Positions 62,535 to 64,000 of a DNA stretch of 64,000 bases are shown here, piece by piece. The translations under genes and the position numbers were made by a program. Each line of letters starts with the position of its first letter. The stretch's first letter is position 1. Source of the stretch: Actinomadura craniellae (GTDB taxonomy: Bacteria > Actinomycetota > Actinomycetes > Streptosporangiales > Streptosporangiaceae). A model generated the notes under the pieces. It had not been told where the DNA came from and did not search any database. It saw nothing but the letters and a program-made list of their open reading frames with translations. Where the stretch lies: assembly GCF_003289645.1 (NCBI RefSeq), contig NZ_QLYX01000005.1, forward strand, positions 409,140 to 473,139, given 5' to 3'.

Positions 62535-64000
62535 GCCACCGGGACCAGGACGCCGGTCGGGCCGTCCTCGTCGTCGCCGTCCTTGCCCTGTTCTGCCTGG
62601 ACGAGGGCATCCAGTCCATCGGCGATCTTCCGGTCTGCGCCCTCGGAGCGGCGCTGGTAGCGCAGCGCGGCCCGTTCGTTGTCGTGCCCCATGCGGGCCA
62701 TCAGGTTCCGGGTCGAGACGCCCATGTCGGCGGCCAGGGTGTTGCCGGTGTGCCGTAGGTCGTGGAAGTGCAGCCCCCACACGCCCAAGGCGTCGACCAC
62801 CCGCAGCCAGTTGGTGACCTTGTTGAACCCGCTACGCCGCAGCGGCCCGCCCTTGACGCCGGTGAAGACCAGCGCGTCATTCTCGGGCTTGGTGTACTTC
62901 TCCAGGTGCGCGACCAGGGCCGGGACGATCGCGGCCGGGATCGACACCATCCGCAGGCCCGCCCGCGACTTGGGCGGACCGAGCAGCATCTTTCCGTTGG
63001 CCTGCTCAACGAACGCGGCTCGTACCCGCACCGTCCGTTTCCCGATGTCGAAATCGCACCGCCGCAGCGCGGTCACCTCACCCCAACGCAGACCCGCGAA
63101 CGCAGCCAGCAGGATCAGCGCCTTGAGTCGGTCGTCCTGGACCACGTCCGCGTGACCGTCCTCGGCCAGCCTCCACAGCACGTCCTCAGCCGCCCGCCGG
63201 TTGCCGAAATCCTGCGGGAACCGGCGCATCACCCCGCCCTTGACCCGGTACCGCAGCCGGAACCCACCACCGTCCAGAGCACGGACGTTGCCCACCGGCC
63301 GGACCCCGACCCGTTCGGCCAGCTCGAAAACCTGAGCCACGGTCAGAACCGGACGCTCGGCCGCCTGCTCGGTGCCGGCCCCACGCACCCGGCACGGGTT
63401 ACGAGGAAGGATCTTGTCCTCTTCCACCGCCGTCATCAGCACCGCACGCAGCAGCCGGTACGCCTTCGCCGCCATCGTTGCCGAAACCCCCGCGCCCAGG
63501 AGCTTGGAACGCCAGTCCCGGATCATCTGTGTACTGAGCTTGCCCAGCGGGACGCCACCCAGGTACGGCGCGATGTGCTTCTTGAGCAACCACCGGTACA
63601 GCTCCACCGTCCGAGGCCGCAGGCCCGGCCGTTGCTCGATCCACTTCTCGGCATAGTCGCCGAGCTTGACCTTCGCCCGCTCCGGGTCGGTCCACTCACC
63701 ATTGAAGATCTGCGCCTCAGTGAGCGTCAGCCACCGCTCGGCATCGCCCTTGCGCTCGAACGTCTCCGGCGCATTCCGCCGCCGCCCGTCCGGCCCCAGA
63801 TAACTGGCCTGATACCGCCCGGACGGCAGTTTGCGGACGTTGCCGAAACGCCGATGACCCGGCTTATTCCCCTTAGTACTCCAGCCGCATTTAGTGATCG
63901 ATGAGGCGTTGTTGTCGTTGGTAGTGGTGGTGGCGGGCGCGGGCTTGGTGGCGGCGTCGCCAGCGTGACCATCGGATTCGGTGTTGTGGTGGATGTTGGG
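62531..64000 (-). CDS. Tyrosine-type site-specific integrase (5' end beyond window)
   Basis: The frame is open from the stop at 62531 to base 64000 with no convincing start, so the N-terminus lies outside; 489 residues are visible. The N-terminal part has 'FGNVRKLPSGRYQASYLGPDGRR', typical of actinobacterial phage/ICE integrases, then the core-binding domain ('YAEKWIEQRPGLRPRTVELYRWLLKKH'). The catalytic residues are Arg in FAGLRWGEV, HxxR in HDLRHTGNT, His in MGHDNERAALRYQ and its Tyr. The first ~35 visible residues are Thr/Asn/Ala-rich. Its 3' end faces tRNA-Gly, as in pSAM2-like elements. Confidence 0.93.
   Translation of the reverse strand, partial: PNIHHNTESDGHAGDAATKPAPATTTTNDNNASSITKCGWSTKGNKPGHRRFGNVRKLPSGRYQASYLGPDGRRRNAPETFERKGDAERWLTLTEAQIFNGEWTDPERAKVKLGDYAEKWIEQRPGLRPRTVELYRWLLKKHIAPYLGGVPLGKLSTQMIRDWRSKLLGAGVSATMAAKAYRLLRAVLMTAVEEDKILPRNPCRVRGAGTEQAAERPVLTVAQVFELAERVGVRPVGNVRALDGGGFRLRYRVKGGVMRRFPQDFGNRRAAEDVLWRLAEDGHADVVQDDRLKALILLAAFAGLRWGEVTALRRCDFDIGKRTVRVRAAFVEQANGKMLLGPPKSRAGLRMVSIPAAIVPALVAHLEKYTKPENDALVFTGVKGGPLRRSGFNKVTNWLRVVDALGVWGLHFHDLRHTGNTLAADMGVSTRNLMARMGHDNERAALRYQRRSEGADRKIADGLDALVQAEQGKDGDDEDGPTGVLVPVA

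Overview
The window is very GC-rich DNA with strong codon bias, frequent GTG and TTG starts and leader sequences with good Shine-Dalgarno motifs. The gene content is typical of a filamentous actinomycete: an HspR-controlled dnaK operon, a helix-turn-helix/DUF397/ATPase triad, sigma factor/CU044_5270 pairs, an ectABCD-ehu operon and PET-hydrolase-like polyester hydrolases. An order such as Streptosporangiales (Thermomonosporaceae-like) fits best, but that placement is inference. The only RNA gene seen is one tRNA-Gly. No rRNA or CRISPR array was seen.

Layout. 1-5.7 kb: a DUF2231/Rieske protein cut by the left edge, an 11-12 bp tandem repeat, a molybdopterin oxidoreductase, then two tandem secreted esterases of the antigen-85 fold. 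5.7-8.9 kb: catalase with its Fur-type regulator, and a class V aminotransferase. 9-12.6 kb: two CapA-like lipoproteins, a DUF998 membrane protein and decayed sequence. 12.6-22.6 kb: a mixture of Uma2 nucleases, a GH1 glycosidase with a divergent TetR regulator, a LURP-one-like protein, an esterase, a diiron ferritin-like protein, pterin dehydratase, RlpA, a hydrolase, DUF1232 and IclR. 22.8-29.8 kb: a proline-rich surface protein, then a tight operon of a FadD32-like fatty acyl-AMP ligase, an MmpL3-like exporter and a third antigen-85-like enzyme. 29.9-32.5 kb: a tandem duplication of a secreted polyester hydrolase. 32.6-40.4 kb: an accessory-looking region with regulators, palindromic repeats, a 153 bp nested inverted repeat and an RloA/RloB (AbiL-type) defence pair. 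40.4-47.4 kb: dnaK-grpE-dnaJ-hspR-clpB with a HAIR operator. 47.5-51 kb: two sigma factor/CU044_5270 modules in tandem. 51.2-53.4 kb: an EtfD-like membrane Fe-S reductase. 54.6-61.6 kb: ectoine/5-hydroxyectoine synthesis (ectABCD), an uptake ABC system (ehuBCDA) and a methyltransferase in one operon. 61.6-64 kb: dcd, tRNA-Gly(CCC), and a tyrosine integrase running off the right edge, which marks the border of an integrated element.

How the parts fit. Most genes serve the cell surface, lipids and stress: osmoprotection, chaperones, peroxide defence, secreted hydrolases and lipid export. The most unusual combination is the acyl-AMP ligase/MMPL/antigen-85-like operon. It copies the ends of the mycobacterial mycolate pathway without a visible Pks13, and two more antigen-85-fold paralogues lie 20 kb away. 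The RloA/RloB pair, the large hairpin element, the repeated GATCCTTCAGC palindromes and the tRNA-linked integrase mark the places where foreign or mobile DNA has entered.
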